Under the pieces are notes generated by a model that was given only the letters and a program-made list of their open reading frames with translations, ran no database searches and was not told the DNA's origin. DNA of 64,000 nt from Klebsiella michiganensis (lineage in GTDB: Bacteria > Pseudomonadota > Gammaproteobacteria > Enterobacterales > Enterobacteriaceae), in the NCBI GenBank assembly GCA_000963575.1, contig CP011077.1, positions 310,001 to 374,000 of the forward strand, in the 5' to 3' direction. Within the stretch, counting starts at the first letter, position 1, and the number at the start of each line of letters is the position of its first letter. Below are positions 35,652 through 44,987 of the stretch, piece after piece. Both the position numbers and the translations under genes were made by a program.

Positions 35652-35728
35652 AATAGCCTCCTGGCTAAATGCCCTGTATGTGGGCCGATACAGAAAAGGG
35701 GCGATTCTAGCGACGCCCAGCTTAATTG

Positions 35729-36784
35729 TCAGTTGTCAGTATCAGAAAAGCTTTTACGCGTTTTTACCTGCGCCATGCTTTCCAGAATACGGTGATAGTT
35801 TTCGAAGCGCGTTTCAGCGATTTTGCCTTGCTCCACGGCTTCTCGCAGGGCGCAGCCTGGATCGTTGTCGTGGCGGCAGTCGCGATATTTACAACGGCCT
35901 AAGTAATCGTGGAATTCGACAAACCCGTGGGTGATTTGTTCAGGTTCCAGATGCCAGAGGCCAAACTCACGCACGCCGGGGGAGTCAATGACGTCACCGC
36001 CACCCGGGAAGTGATAAAGGCGGGAAGCCGTGGTGGTGTGCTGGCCAAGCCCGGAGACGTCGGAAACGTCATTAACCAGAATTTGCTTGTCGGTGAAGCC
36101 TAACAGGTTGTTCAACAGGCTTGATTTGCCCACGCCAGACTGGCCCGCAAAGATACTGATACGGCCCACGAGTTCGGCCTCAAGATCTTTTAGCCCTTCC
36201 GCTTTGTAACTGGACACCATCAGCACGCGATAGCCAATTTTGCGGTAGATATCCATCTGCTCGTTAACGAAGGCGCGGCCTTCATCATCCAGCAGATCGG
36301 TTTTGTTCAGCACCAGCAACGGCTCAACGTCGAGAGTCTCGCAGGCAACAAGGTAGCGGTCGATGATGTTCAGCGACAGTTCCGGCAAGATAGCCGAAAC
36401 GATAATGATTTGGTCGATGTTGGCTGCAATCGGCTTTACGCCGTCGTAAAAGTCTGGGCGAGTCAGAACTGAGGTGCGCTCATGTACGGCCTCCACAATC
36501 CCTTTTTTCGAGACGCCTTCGGCGGCCTCTTTCGCTAAGCGCCAGACCACCTTGTCGCCGGTGACCAGCGAACGAATGGTGCGACGAATGTTGCAGCGGT
36601 GTACCGTGCCCTCATGCGACTCGACGTCCGCATGCTGGCCAAAGCGGCTGATGACCGTGCCTTCGCGCGGTTCACCAAACTGGGCATCGTCATAGTCGGC
36701 TTTCTCCACGGTTTTTGTCAGACGACGCTGGTGGTTCGCGTTGACGCGGCGCTGCTGCCCTTTGGAGAGTTTATTTTTGCTCAA
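35729..36784 (-). CDS. rsgA: Ribosome small-subunit-dependent GTPase RsgA
   Basis: RsgA is a circularly permuted GTPase that helps late 30S subunit maturation. The 351-residue product has an OB domain (RCNIRRTIRSLVTGDKVVW), G4 NKTD before G1 GQSGVGKSS (permuted order), G3 DSPG, and a C-terminal zinc site with CKYRDCRHDNDPGC. The start was set at the TTG at 36784, which gives MSKNKLSKGQQRRVN as in E. coli and has AGGAG 8 bases upstream. It is divergent from orn. Confidence 0.95.
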   Translation of the reverse strand: MSKNKLSKGQQRRVNANHQRRLTKTVEKADYDDAQFGEPREGTVISRFGQHADVESHEGTVHRCNIRRTIRSLVTGDKVVWRLAKEAAEGVSKKGIVEAVHERTSVLTRPDFYDGVKPIAANIDQIIIVSAILPELSLNIIDRYLVACETLDVEPLLVLNKTDLLDDEGRAFVNEQMDIYRKIGYRVLMVSSYKAEGLKDLEAELVGRISIFAGQSGVGKSSLLNNLLGFTDKQILVNDVSDVSGLGQHTTTASRLYHFPGGGDVIDSPGVREFGLWHLEPEQITHGFVEFHDYLGRCKYRDCRHDNDPGCALREAVEQGKIAETRFENYHRILESMAQVKTRKSFSDTDN

Positions 36785-36897
36785 GCGTACTGGCTCCTGG
36801 TCGCCCCTGGTGGGCAAAACCTCTATGATACACACTATTTTATACGAATTAACCCATCGTCAAGGGTGGGCGACGCACAAGAAGGGTGGAAAATAGC

Positions 36898-37443
36898 ATG
36901 AGTGGAAACGAAAACAATCTGATTTGGATTGATTTAGAAATGACCGGTCTGGATCCCGAGCGGGATCGCATTATTGAGATTGCTACCCTGGTGACCGATG
37001 CCAACCTGAACATTCTGGCAGAAGGGCCAACCATCGCGGTACATCAGTCTGATGAACAGCTGGCGTTAATGGACGACTGGAACGTTCGCACCCATACCGC
37101 AAGCGGGCTGGTTGAACGCGTAAAGGCAAGTACGCTTGACGATCGCGCTGCGGAGCTGGCAACGCTTGAGTTTCTGAAGCAGTGGGTGCCGGCGAATACA
37201 TCTCCGATTTGCGGGAACAGTATTGGGCAGGATCGCCGCTTCCTGTTTAAGTACATGCCCGAGCTGGAAGCTTACTTCCATTATCGTTACCTCGATGTGA
37301 GCACTTTGAAAGAGCTGGCGCGCCGCTGGAAGCCGGAAATTCTGCCGGGCTTTAAAAAACAAGGGACTCACCAGGCGATGGACGATATTCGCGAGTCCGT
37401 GGCGGAGCTGGCTTACTATCGCGAGAATTTTATTAAGCTTTAA
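36898..37443 (+). CDS. orn: Oligoribonuclease Orn
   Basis: The 181-residue DEDDh exonuclease matches E. coli Orn. Catalytic motifs are WIDLEMTGLDPERD (Exo I), GNSIGQDRRFL (Exo II) and HQAMDDIRES (Exo III). It degrades 2-5 nucleotide RNAs and pGpG. The start at 36898 gives the family N-terminus MSGNENNLIWID. The tRNA-Gly genes follow, as in E. coli. Confidence 0.97.
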   Translation: MSGNENNLIWIDLEMTGLDPERDRIIEIATLVTDANLNILAEGPTIAVHQSDEQLALMDDWNVRTHTASGLVERVKASTLDDRAAELATLEFLKQWVPANTSPICGNSIGQDRRFLFKYMPELEAYFHYRYLDVSTLKELARRWKPEILPGFKKQGTHQAMDDIRESVAELAYYRENFIKL

Positions 37444-37559
37444 AAACAATCCCCTTACCGAAAGGTGAGGGGAAAATAATCAATGGCGACGATAAAATAG
37501 TCATCATGGCGATTTAACCAGCAGTCAGACGAAAATCGTGAAAAAAAACGTTTGAGGAC

Positions 37560-37587
37560 TTGCGACAAAAACGAATTCTCGTATAAT
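37560..37587 (+). promoter_or_regulatory. Promoter of the tRNA-Gly genes
   Basis: TTGCGA (37560-37565) and TATAAT (37582-37587) are 16 bases apart, followed by the GC-rich discriminator GCGCCTCCC typical of stringently controlled stable-RNA promoters. Confidence 0.8.
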
Positions 37588-37628
37588 GCGCCTCCCGTAC
37601 CGATGCAGAATTTGCAGCGTTACACAGA

Positions 37629-37704
<76 letters not shown>

Positions 37705-37740
37705 AAATTTGATTTGGCTTTTACAGCCTGCACCACCCAA

Positions 37741-37816
<76 letters not shown>

Positions 37817-37825
37817 AATTTTGAT

Positions 37826-37851
37826 CTACAGACTTCTACTGGGGTCTGTAG
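37826..37851. repeat. Hairpin just inside the island's left end
   Basis: CTACAGAC (37826-37833) pairs with GTCTGTAG (37844-37851) around a 10-base loop. It may end tRNA transcription or form part of the integrase-binding region. Confidence 0.55.
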
Positions 37852-37857
37852 GTCATT

Positions 37858-37885
37858 GAAAAAAGGAGCTTCGGCTCCTTTTTTC
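37858..37885 (+). terminator. Strong terminator between tRNA-Gly and the integrase gene
   Basis: AAAAAAGGAGC, a TTCG tetraloop and GCTCCTTTTTT form a classical intrinsic terminator that works on both strands. Confidence 0.85.
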
Positions 37886-38042
37886 ATTCCAGCGAGTGCC
37901 ACGGAAATCCACCCACAGCTACCGTTTTTGAGTGACCAAATAAGGCACAAGAATACGGGTGGGTCGGCTACCGGATAGTTGCTGGGGCTGAGCGGGAACC
38001 ATGACGAGCATAGGGCCTAAGTCATTACTTAGGAGTCTCGAA

Positions 38043-39986
38043 ATGGCGCTCTCTGATCTGACCGTCCGGCAGGCGAAGACCACCGGAAAACGCTACACCC
38101 TCTCCGACAACGACTGCCTGGGCCTGATGGTCTCAGCCGCAGGCGGCAAGTCATGGCAATTCCGCTACTACTGGCTGGGCAAGCAAAAGCGCCTGTGCCT
38201 AGGCGGCTATCCTGCCCTCAGCCTGCGTGAAGCCCGGACCGAGCGAGACAAGGCCCAGGCCCTGCTTGCCAGGGGGATCGATCCCCAGGTCGAGCGCGAC
38301 CAGAAACGGCACGCGGCCAAGCTGGCAGGCGAATACACCTTCAAGACCGTCTTCGATGCTTGGGTCGAGCATCGCCGTAAGGAACTCAAGGAAGGCCGTC
38401 AGAGCACGCTTTCCCAGATCCTACGCATCTTTAACAAAGACGTGCTGCCCACTCTGGGGAAGATGTCGATCTATGACATTCGCCGCCCTCAGCTTCTGGG
38501 CGTCCTGGCGGCGATCGAGAAGCGCAAGGCGTTCACTACTGCGGAAAAGGTCCGCACCTGGTTCAACCAGATGTTCCGTTATGCCCTGGTCATCGCCGAG
38601 GGGCTGGAGGTCAACCCGGCCGCAGACCTGGACGTGGTAGCCGAACCCAAGCCCCCGGTAGCCCACAATCCCTACTTGCACCTGCCCGAGATGCCCGAGT
38701 TCCTCCAGAAGCTCCGGCTCTACAACCCCCGTGGCTGGCAGACCCAGCTTGGCGTCCGGCTGCTGTTCCTGACCGGGGTGCGCACCGGCGAACTGCGGTT
38801 GGCCGAACCCGAACAGTTCGACCTCGACCGCGGCTTGTGGATCATCCCACCGCAGATCGTCAAGCAGCTCCAGGATGAAATGCGCAAGGCAGGGAAGCGG
38901 CCGCAGGATGTGCCCCCCTATATCGTGCCGCTATCCCTGCAGGCCATCGAGATCGTGCGCTATCTTCTGGGGGTGATGCGGCCGGCGCAGAGGTACCTGC
39001 TGTCACACCGCAGCGAACTCAAGAAGCGCATCAGCGAGAACACTCTCAACAAGGCCGTGCAGCTCATGGGCTATGAGGGGCGCCTGACCGGCCACGGCAT
39101 CCGCGGCACCATCTCGACGGCGCTCAACGAGATTGGCTACCCGAAGATTTGGGTGGACGCGCAGCTTTCCCATTCCGACCCCAACAAGGTGAGTTCGTCC
39201 TACAACCACGCCAAGTACGTTGAGCCGCGCCGTCGGATGATGCAGGACTGGGCCGATCGGCTCGACCTGCTCGAACAGGGCGAAGTGGAAGCCGCGAGCG
39301 CGCACCTGACCATCCGTATCGACGGAGTGCCGGCGATGGCGGAAGCGGAGGAAGCGGTGGAGACGGCCCCCACGGTGGCCGAGCCCACTCTCACCAGCGT
39401 CTCGCCCGTTGTAGCAACACCCATTGTCGTGACCTCGAATGGCGGCGGGATCACGTTCCAGCGGCTGTCTCAGGTGCCGCCGCCTCCGACGCATGCCCCA
39501 GAGCCGGAAGTGTCCGCGATCCAGCGCGAGCGCGAGGAAATGCTGACCATCTACGAGTCTCCAAGCAGCTTGCCGGTCCCGCTGTTCGGCAAGCTGGCCG
39601 GAAAGTCCAAGGACCAGATCAACCGCGAACTGAAAGCGGGCAAGTTGCTGTCCATCAGTTTGGGCAATCGGGGGCAGCGTGTTCCCGATTGGCAACTGGT
39701 GCCGCTCAAGCACAAGCTGGCCCAGGTGCTCATGAACCAGTGCCCGCACGCGGATTCGTGGGATCTGTACCGCATGCTGACCCAGCCGCACACTGACCTG
39801 GGGGATCGCGCGGCCATTGATGCGGTCACGCCGACCAACGTGCCGGCAATCATCCGGGTCATCATGGGCGACTACCAGCACCATGCGGATATGCCCGAGG
39901 CCATTGCCCCGTACCCCATCCCCGAGGATGTGCGGCAAAGCGTTCGTCGGCTGGTGGATAGCGCAGTAGTTCTAGACGGAGCATAG
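38043..39986 (+). CDS. Tyrosine-type site-specific integrase (P4/IntB13-like)
   Basis: The 647-residue protein begins with the DUF4102 domain (LTVRQAKTTGKRYTLSDNDC, LGGYPALSLREAR), then a SAM-like core-binding domain and the catalytic domain with Arg247 (GVRTGELR), His351-x-x-Arg354 (GHGIRG) and Tyr387 (SSSYNHA). Unlike short P4 integrases it has a C-terminal extension of more than 200 residues, as in IntB13 of ICEclc (about 657 residues). Integrases of this type insert into tRNA-Gly 3' ends, exactly the place seen here. The start at 38043 was chosen because AGGAG lies upstream; an ATG at 38001 would add 14 residues. Confidence 0.92.
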   Translation: MALSDLTVRQAKTTGKRYTLSDNDCLGLMVSAAGGKSWQFRYYWLGKQKRLCLGGYPALSLREARTERDKAQALLARGIDPQVERDQKRHAAKLAGEYTFKTVFDAWVEHRRKELKEGRQSTLSQILRIFNKDVLPTLGKMSIYDIRRPQLLGVLAAIEKRKAFTTAEKVRTWFNQMFRYALVIAEGLEVNPAADLDVVAEPKPPVAHNPYLHLPEMPEFLQKLRLYNPRGWQTQLGVRLLFLTGVRTGELRLAEPEQFDLDRGLWIIPPQIVKQLQDEMRKAGKRPQDVPPYIVPLSLQAIEIVRYLLGVMRPAQRYLLSHRSELKKRISENTLNKAVQLMGYEGRLTGHGIRGTISTALNEIGYPKIWVDAQLSHSDPNKVSSSYNHAKYVEPRRRMMQDWADRLDLLEQGEVEAASAHLTIRIDGVPAMAEAEEAVETAPTVAEPTLTSVSPVVATPIVVTSNGGGITFQRLSQVPPPPTHAPEPEVSAIQREREEMLTIYESPSSLPVPLFGKLAGKSKDQINRELKAGKLLSISLGNRGQRVPDWQLVPLKHKLAQVLMNQCPHADSWDLYRMLTQPHTDLGDRAAIDAVTPTNVPAIIRVIMGDYQHHADMPEAIAPYPIPEDVRQSVRRLVDSAVVLDGA

Positions 39987-40000
39987 GGCTCTCAAACCTT

Positions 40001-40022
40001 GCAGGGGCCTTGTGGCCCCTGC
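40001..40022. terminator. Stem-loop between integrase and peroxidase genes
   Basis: GCAGGGGCC (40001-40009) pairs with GGCCCCTGC (40014-40022) around TTGT between the convergent genes. No T-tract follows on either side. Confidence 0.6.
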
Positions 40023-40023
40023 A

Positions 40024-40992
40024 TTACGCTTGCACCGCCTCCACGAGTTCGCTCAGCGTGCGCGGTGCGGGAGCGAAGAACACGGCGCCGGTGTGCGCCG
40101 TCGAGAAATCGAGCAGGCGGTCGTGCATGCCTGGCGGATCGCCGAGGAACATGCGCTCCAGCATCTTCTGCGTCACCCACAGATGCCTGGAGTAGCCGAT
40201 GAAGTAGGTGCCATATTCGCCCTGGCCGGGGCGGCCGAAGGGCATGTTGTCGCGCAGGATGTCGTGCTCGGTGCCGTCGTCGTCCACGATCGTGGCGAGG
40301 GTCTTGTGCGATTTCTGGCCGCTCGTCGCGTCGGGCAATTCGACATTGCTGACGATCTCCCGGCCGATGATCCGCTCTTGCTCGTCCTTGGCGAGCCGAG
40401 CCCACGGCTGCATTTGGTGCAGATACTTCTGCACCACCAAGTAGCTGCCGCCGGCGAACGCCTGATCTTCACTGCCGACCAGCGTCGAGGCGCCGATGTC
40501 GTGCCCGGTCGGGTTGGCCGTGCCATCGACAAAGCCAAGCAGGTCGCGGGAGTCGAAGTAGCGAAAACCGACCACCTCGTCGGCCACCGTCACGCTGCTG
40601 CCCAGTTGGTCCAGCAGCAGGCGCTCGAATTCAAAACAGAGGTCCTCACGTTCGGCACGGATGTGAAAGAACAGGTCGCCGGGCGTGGCAGGCGCGGTGT
40701 GCTTAGCACCCTCGATGGGCAGGAAGGGCCGTAGTTCCTTCGGGCGCTTCCCGGTCTGGAAACGGTCCCATAGCGCCGATCCCAGTGCAGTGATACACGA
40801 CAGCCGGCCGTTGAGATCGCGGAAGCCCACCGTTTTGATCAGGTCGTCCAGCCCGTCCAAGACGCCGGCGACCACCTGAAGGGCCTCGTGGCCCTCGGCG
40901 ACCGTCAACGTGAGAAACACCGCCGCGCGCGACAGCGGCGCATCGATGCTTTGCGAGTCAATTGGTACTCGGTCCCAACCACTTCCAACCAT
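40024..40992 (-). CDS. Dyp-type haem peroxidase (YfeX-like)
   Basis: The 322-residue protein has the Dyp-family signature GFVDGTANP (GxxDG) in the middle and the haem-pocket region EHDILRDNMPFGRPGQGEYGTYFIGY, with a C-terminal LDFSTAHTGAVFFAP segment. Dyp peroxidases use hydrogen peroxide to oxidise dyes and other small molecules; YfeX-like ones lack a signal peptide, as here, and are cytoplasmic. The ATG at 40992 with GGAGG upstream is preferred to a TTG at 41004. Placed next to the integrase in a formaldehyde-stress island, it probably adds peroxide protection. Confidence 0.88.
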   Translation of the reverse strand: MVGSGWDRVPIDSQSIDAPLSRAAVFLTLTVAEGHEALQVVAGVLDGLDDLIKTVGFRDLNGRLSCITALGSALWDRFQTGKRPKELRPFLPIEGAKHTAPATPGDLFFHIRAEREDLCFEFERLLLDQLGSSVTVADEVVGFRYFDSRDLLGFVDGTANPTGHDIGASTLVGSEDQAFAGGSYLVVQKYLHQMQPWARLAKDEQERIIGREIVSNVELPDATSGQKSHKTLATIVDDDGTEHDILRDNMPFGRPGQGEYGTYFIGYSRHLWVTQKMLERMFLGDPPGMHDRLLDFSTAHTGAVFFAPAPRTLSELVEAVQA

Positions 40993-41110
40993 TCGTGCCT
41001 CCAAAGACCATGTTCATTCATCATATTGCCAGAGATGAAAGTGCTATCACTGGCGCGCTAACAGGCGCGTGCCGCTGTAACTACCCGCACGCAGCCTCGG
41101 CGAGAGCGGG

Positions 41111-41764
41111 CTATGGGTTGTTCGAGCAAGCCGCGCTGTCCCTGGCAACCAGCATTGCCCTGTGCTCGAACCGCTCAGAAACAACATTGGCTCGTCCGTG
41201 GGGCCGCTGCAGGTATGTCACGATCTCGTAGGGGCCGTCTGAAAGCGGTCGCATAGTGATCCCCCACGCATGGGCACGCTCAATGCGCGATTGCGCGGAG
41301 AGCCCCACTCCGTAGCCAGCGGTCACCCAAAGCGCCATCATCTCGAACGAAGTCACATGCTGAATGCTCTGCTGGCTCAACGGAAGAAAGGACAGTCGCT
41401 GATCCAGCAGTAGGCAAGTCTCCGCCGGCCAGCGAAACACCGGATAGTCCAGAAGCTCGGCAAGCGTGATCTTCGCCTGGGCAACTAAGGGGGACCCCAG
41501 CGGCACTGCAACAGCCACGTTCTCCACCCAGAGCGGTTGGCTTTTCACGGCCGGAGCACCAGCGTTCCGAAGCGACATTCCAGCGTCGTAGCGGCCTTCC
41601 TCAAGGCCCGTCAACAGATCATCGGCTGAGGTCTCAAAGAACGTGATGGTGACTTCTGGTTCCTCCGCGCGCTGTAGGGCAAGAAGCGTTGTGAGGCAAG
41701 AGGATGGCACTCCGGGCGCGATAGCAAGCCTGAAATGGGAAAACTGGCTGGTGGCGTCATGCAT
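41111..41764 (-). CDS. LysR effector-domain protein lacking the DNA-binding domain
   Basis: From residue MHDATSQFSHFRLAIAPGV on, this 217-residue protein is a typical LysR substrate-binding domain (FFETSADDLLTGLEEGRYDAGM, VENVAVAVPLGSPL, MALWVTAGYGVGLSAQSR). The usual N-terminal helix-turn-helix is missing: the reading frame continues upstream to 42025 but that part is antisense to an Xre-type gene and does not look like LysR. It is either a truncated pseudogene or a stand-alone sensor domain. The C-terminal half seems intact. Confidence 0.6.
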   Translation of the reverse strand: MHDATSQFSHFRLAIAPGVPSSCLTTLLALQRAEEPEVTITFFETSADDLLTGLEEGRYDAGMSLRNAGAPAVKSQPLWVENVAVAVPLGSPLVAQAKITLAELLDYPVFRWPAETCLLLDQRLSFLPLSQQSIQHVTSFEMMALWVTAGYGVGLSAQSRIERAHAWGITMRPLSDGPYEIVTYLQRPHGRANVVSERFEHRAMLVARDSAACSNNP

Positions 41765-41883
41765 GAGGGCCCCCAATAAGCGATCTGTCCAGAAAGGCAA
41801 ACCAGCGTTGCAGGAAAGAGTGAAGTTTAACGTCGTTATCTTTAACGTGGTTAATTGTGGCAGATTGTTTGACGCTTCTGCTA

Positions 41884-42177
41884 ATGCAGAAATCAACAAT
41901 TCAGCCAGGCCGTCCTTCTGGCACATCGACGTATGAATCCGAGTCGGCGTCAGCCTTCGGAAAGGCCGTGCGCGCTGCGCGCGTCGCTCAAGGAGTCGCG
42001 CAAGACGAGTTCGCATCTCGGGCAAGCATTTCGCGTTCTCACATGGGTAAGATCGAGCGTGGTGAGCACGTGCCCACGCTTCCGCTCATACTGAAAATTT
42101 CTACGGCACTTGGAATAAGCGCGGCTGACCTGATGACGGCGACCGAACGCAATCTGCGTGCCGACACTGATCCCTGA
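41884..42177 (+). CDS. Xre-family helix-turn-helix regulator
   Basis: The 97-residue product contains one Xre/Cro domain: FGKAVRAARVAQGVAQDEFA, SRASISRSHMGKIERGEHVPTLPLILKISTALGI (about residues 24-83). Small proteins of this type act as repressors in mobile elements. No clear ribosome site supports either possible ATG (41857 or 41884). It lies between two LysR-type genes on the other strand. Confidence 0.7.
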   Translation: MQKSTIQPGRPSGTSTYESESASAFGKAVRAARVAQGVAQDEFASRASISRSHMGKIERGEHVPTLPLILKISTALGISAADLMTATERNLRADTDP

Positions 42178-42198
42178 GTGTCTAGCCTGCCAGCTCCG

Positions 42199-43089
42199 TC
42201 AACCGTCCGAAGAGTCGCGAAGGCGAACGATAAAACGCTCCACCGAAGCCGATAAATTGCCGCCGTCGGGCCGAAGCAGGTAGGTGGTGATCACGGCGGA
42301 ATCCATCGCCAAGGGGCGGATCACCACATCCGGCCGTTGGGAGATGGGAATCTTGGTCGCCGTCATAAAGCCGATGCCGTAGCCGGCGCCGACCAACGTG
42401 AGCATCATGTCTAGCGAGGACACTTCCTCGACAACATTCAGCTTGTGCTCCAACGTGTTGAGCAGCCGCTTGAGTTCGCGGCAATAGCCCTCGCATACCT
42501 GCGGGTCGCACAGGACAAGTGGATGGCCTTGAAGTTCTTGAAGTGGCACCTCCTTGTAGGTGAGCAATGAGTGACGAGCTGGCACCGCAATCACCAGCGG
42601 GTCATGCCAGATTGGTTCGGCAGCGATACCGTCGCCGACATCGGCCGTGTGCGCGAACCCGATCATGAAGTCGCCCGAACGCAAGCCACGCACTTGCTCT
42701 GCCAGAGGCACTTCTGACAAGCGTATTTCGATCTCCGGCTCCTCGGCGCGGCAACGAGCCAGAAATGCCGACAGCCGTGGATCGATAGCCCCATCTGATA
42801 CAGCGATGCGCAGGCTACCGCGCAAGCCCGATGCCACAGCCTTGGCATTTTCACGAGCCTGTTCCAGCACTGTGAATAGACGGCGAACATCTTGCAAGAA
42901 GACCGCGCCCGCCGCCGTTAGAACTGTTCCTCGTCGGTTTCGGTCGAAGAGCACTACGCCCAACTCGTCCTCAAGTTCCTTGATGGCTCGTGATAGCGGT
43001 GGTTGTTCGATATGCAGGCGCTCAGCCGCCCGCGTGAAATGTAGCTCCTCAGCAAGAACTACGAAGCAGCGAAGATGGCGCAGCTCCAT
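42199..43089 (-). CDS. LysR-family transcriptional regulator
   Basis: This complete 296-residue LysR protein has the N-terminal HTH (ELHFTRAAERLHIEQPPLSRAIKELEDELGVVLFDRN) and an effector domain (LRIAVSDGAID, IGFAHTADVGDG, VGAGYGIGFM). GGAGGG precedes its ATG. It resembles regulators of aromatic-compound genes, but its target is not apparent; the neighbouring genes on either side are oriented differently. Confidence 0.88.
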   Translation of the reverse strand: MELRHLRCFVVLAEELHFTRAAERLHIEQPPLSRAIKELEDELGVVLFDRNRRGTVLTAAGAVFLQDVRRLFTVLEQARENAKAVASGLRGSLRIAVSDGAIDPRLSAFLARCRAEEPEIEIRLSEVPLAEQVRGLRSGDFMIGFAHTADVGDGIAAEPIWHDPLVIAVPARHSLLTYKEVPLQELQGHPLVLCDPQVCEGYCRELKRLLNTLEHKLNVVEEVSSLDMMLTLVGAGYGIGFMTATKIPISQRPDVVIRPLAMDSAVITTYLLRPDGGNLSASVERFIVRLRDSSDG

Positions 43090-43573
43090 AGGCCACCCTC
43101 CCGTTCCGACTTATCCAACACTGTGCTATCTCCCTATAGAAGTGACTGCCATTCTGGCGGCGGCGAGTTCGGCCACATCATTGGAAACTTCTGGCTGAAT
43201 GAGCCAGGGCTGGGTTGACCGTGCGATGGCCCGAGGCAGGCACAACACCAGGCGAGCCTGATCAAGTCCGTGGGGTGATAAGGATCAGACGAAGGCTATC
43301 TCCAGCCACGCACGTCAATGGATGCCGTGCATCGTCCCCGTCTGACCCTTGGCCGATTGCGAACCAAGCGCTTGAACACGCTTGCGGTTGATCATCACCT
43401 GCGGATTGCTGAGGCTCTGCTCCTGGTCCGAGCCAAGGCAAGTACCTTGGGGCAGACGGCAAATGCCGGCGAAAATATTCGCCGGCTCAAGTTGCTGCCC
43501 GGAGACTGGCGGGACCAGAATGCCTCTCACCAGAAAGTGTGAGACATCCTGATGCTTAGCCCGCGCCGGATGC
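43090..43573. other. 484-base gap without a supported gene
   Basis: Short ORFs exist on both strands (for example 43318-43542 plus and 43315-43593 minus) but they overlap each other, have no clear ribosome site and match nothing I recognise. It may hold a decayed gene. Confidence 0.4.
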
Positions 43574-44788
43574 TTAATGCCGCACTGAACCATGCGGGTC
43601 GATGACGTACTTGTATGCAGAACCCGCGTCGAACTCTTTGTACGCGGCGGGCGCGTCTTCGAGCTTGATGAATTTAGTGTTCATCATCGGCGAAAGGTAA
43701 GGCATGCGATCGTTCAGTATCGCCCGCATTAACGCGTGGTTGTAGTTGGCCGTCGGAGATTGACCAGCCGACATTCGCGGCGACTTGATCCAGGCGTTGG
43801 ACCATTCCAGATCCATATGGCCTTTCTTGGCTTTCGGGTCTTTCGAGATCGGGTTTGCGCAGTACACACCGACCGTACTGGTCATTCCGCCGAAGCGGAC
43901 ATATTTGAGCATTGCGTTGGTAACAGCGCTCTCCACGATCTTGTCAGCCTCCGCGCCAAACCCGCGGCAGTCCACACCAACATAGTCGATGACGCGATCC
44001 ACCTCCCTGTGCCCGGTAATGCGTTCGAGATGCTCCTCGATCGGCACGCCGTCGGAAAGGTTGATGGTTTCCACGCCGTGTGGCTTGAGAAGGTCCAGCC
44101 GCTCTTGAATGTAATCGGCAACGATGATGGCGCCTGCACCCAGAAGTCTGGCGCAGGCGGCACCCGCTCTGCCGACCGGCCCGGCACCGAAGATCAGGAT
44201 GTTTTCGCCGACGACGTAGGCCGGTGCGGCTGGCCAGTCCGGGCCAGCGAACCCATGGAAAGCTGTGGGTAATACGTCAGAGAGAAGGGTCAGGTCGCGG
44301 ATTTTTTCCATGGCGGCATCCTTGTCAGGGAAGCGAAGGAGATTGAAATCCGCATACGGTACGAAGAGATAATCACCTTGCCCCCCCGTCCAGCCACCGA
44401 GGTTGAACCCGTAGGCTCCGCAGTCGATTTCGGGGTTGGTGTTCTCGCATACATCGGAGCGCATATGCTTGCAGTTGTAGCAACGCCCACACCCCACATT
44501 GAAGGGAACGGAAACGATGTCGCCCTTCTTCACGACTTCGACGTCTGATCCCACTTCGATCACTTCGCCGGTCATTTCATGGCCCATGGTCATTCCCTTG
44601 GGAACAGCAAACGAACCGCGATAAATGTGAAGGTCGCTGCCACAGATATTTGTGGTAACTATTTTGAGGATAGCGCCATGGGGTGCGCTTTTCCCTTGAG
44701 GGGTTATCAGCTCTGGAAATTTGAAGGTGTTGACCTTCATTTCCAAGGGCTTCTCGAAAGTCACGATTCGGTTACCGGTCGGAGTCAT
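43574..44788 (-). CDS. fdhA: Glutathione-independent formaldehyde dehydrogenase FdhA
   Basis: This 404-residue zinc-dependent, NAD-using enzyme oxidises formaldehyde to formate without added glutathione, like Pseudomonas putida FdhA. It has the catalytic zinc site CGSDLHIYRG and GHEMTGEVIEVG, the four-cysteine structural zinc lobe GCGRCYNCKHMRSDVCE, and the Rossmann motif ILIFGAGPVGRAGA. The start MTPTGNRIVTF at 44788 is preceded by GAGGTGA. Its promoter lies 125-200 bases upstream and is nearly the same as the one ahead of frmR. It is the first of two formaldehyde-oxidising enzymes in the island. Confidence 0.93.
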   Translation of the reverse strand: MTPTGNRIVTFEKPLEMKVNTFKFPELITPQGKSAPHGAILKIVTTNICGSDLHIYRGSFAVPKGMTMGHEMTGEVIEVGSDVEVVKKGDIVSVPFNVGCGRCYNCKHMRSDVCENTNPEIDCGAYGFNLGGWTGGQGDYLFVPYADFNLLRFPDKDAAMEKIRDLTLLSDVLPTAFHGFAGPDWPAAPAYVVGENILIFGAGPVGRAGAACARLLGAGAIIVADYIQERLDLLKPHGVETINLSDGVPIEEHLERITGHREVDRVIDYVGVDCRGFGAEADKIVESAVTNAMLKYVRFGGMTSTVGVYCANPISKDPKAKKGHMDLEWSNAWIKSPRMSAGQSPTANYNHALMRAILNDRMPYLSPMMNTKFIKLEDAPAAYKEFDAGSAYKYVIDPHGSVRH

Positions 44789-44912
44789 TTCGTCACCTCT
44801 GTGCGTTAATGTTTCCATCTTCTAAATCGAAGTGGGAAACGAGACTTACCGCTGTCAAGAAGAACGATCGTGGTACTGCCTAGCCGTTGGCCGCGTCTCC
44901 TTCTGCGGTCTT

Positions 44913-44987
44913 GACAGCATCGGATCAAGCTCAGAAGTGGTCAAACTGGAATAATCTATGTGCAGATAGGCACGATCTATCTACGCG
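44913..44987 (-). promoter_or_regulatory. Conserved promoter/operator element ahead of fdhA (copy A)
   Basis: Read on the minus strand, this segment has ATAG, 7 bases, CTAT, 6 bases, ATAG, then TTGACC (44944-44939), 17 bases and GATGCT (44921-44916). It is about 85% identical over 58 bases to the segment at 52616-52690 in front of frmR, and both point toward their gene. The half-sites resemble OxyR/LysR-type activator sites placed just upstream of the -35 box. The 5' leader of fdhA would be about 120 bases. Confidence 0.75.

Noticed and set aside
36785..36835. Upstream ATG start for rsgA at 36835
   Set aside because: The extra 17 residues have no match in the family, and the TTG at 36784 has a proper ribosome site.
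41765..42025. N-terminal extension of the LysR effector-domain gene up to 42025
   Set aside because: This stretch is antisense to a convincing Xre-type gene and has no LysR helix-turn-helix sequence.
43318..43593. Overlapping ORFs on both strands after fdhA
   Set aside because: They overlap each other and the end of fdhA, have no ribosome site and resemble no family I know.
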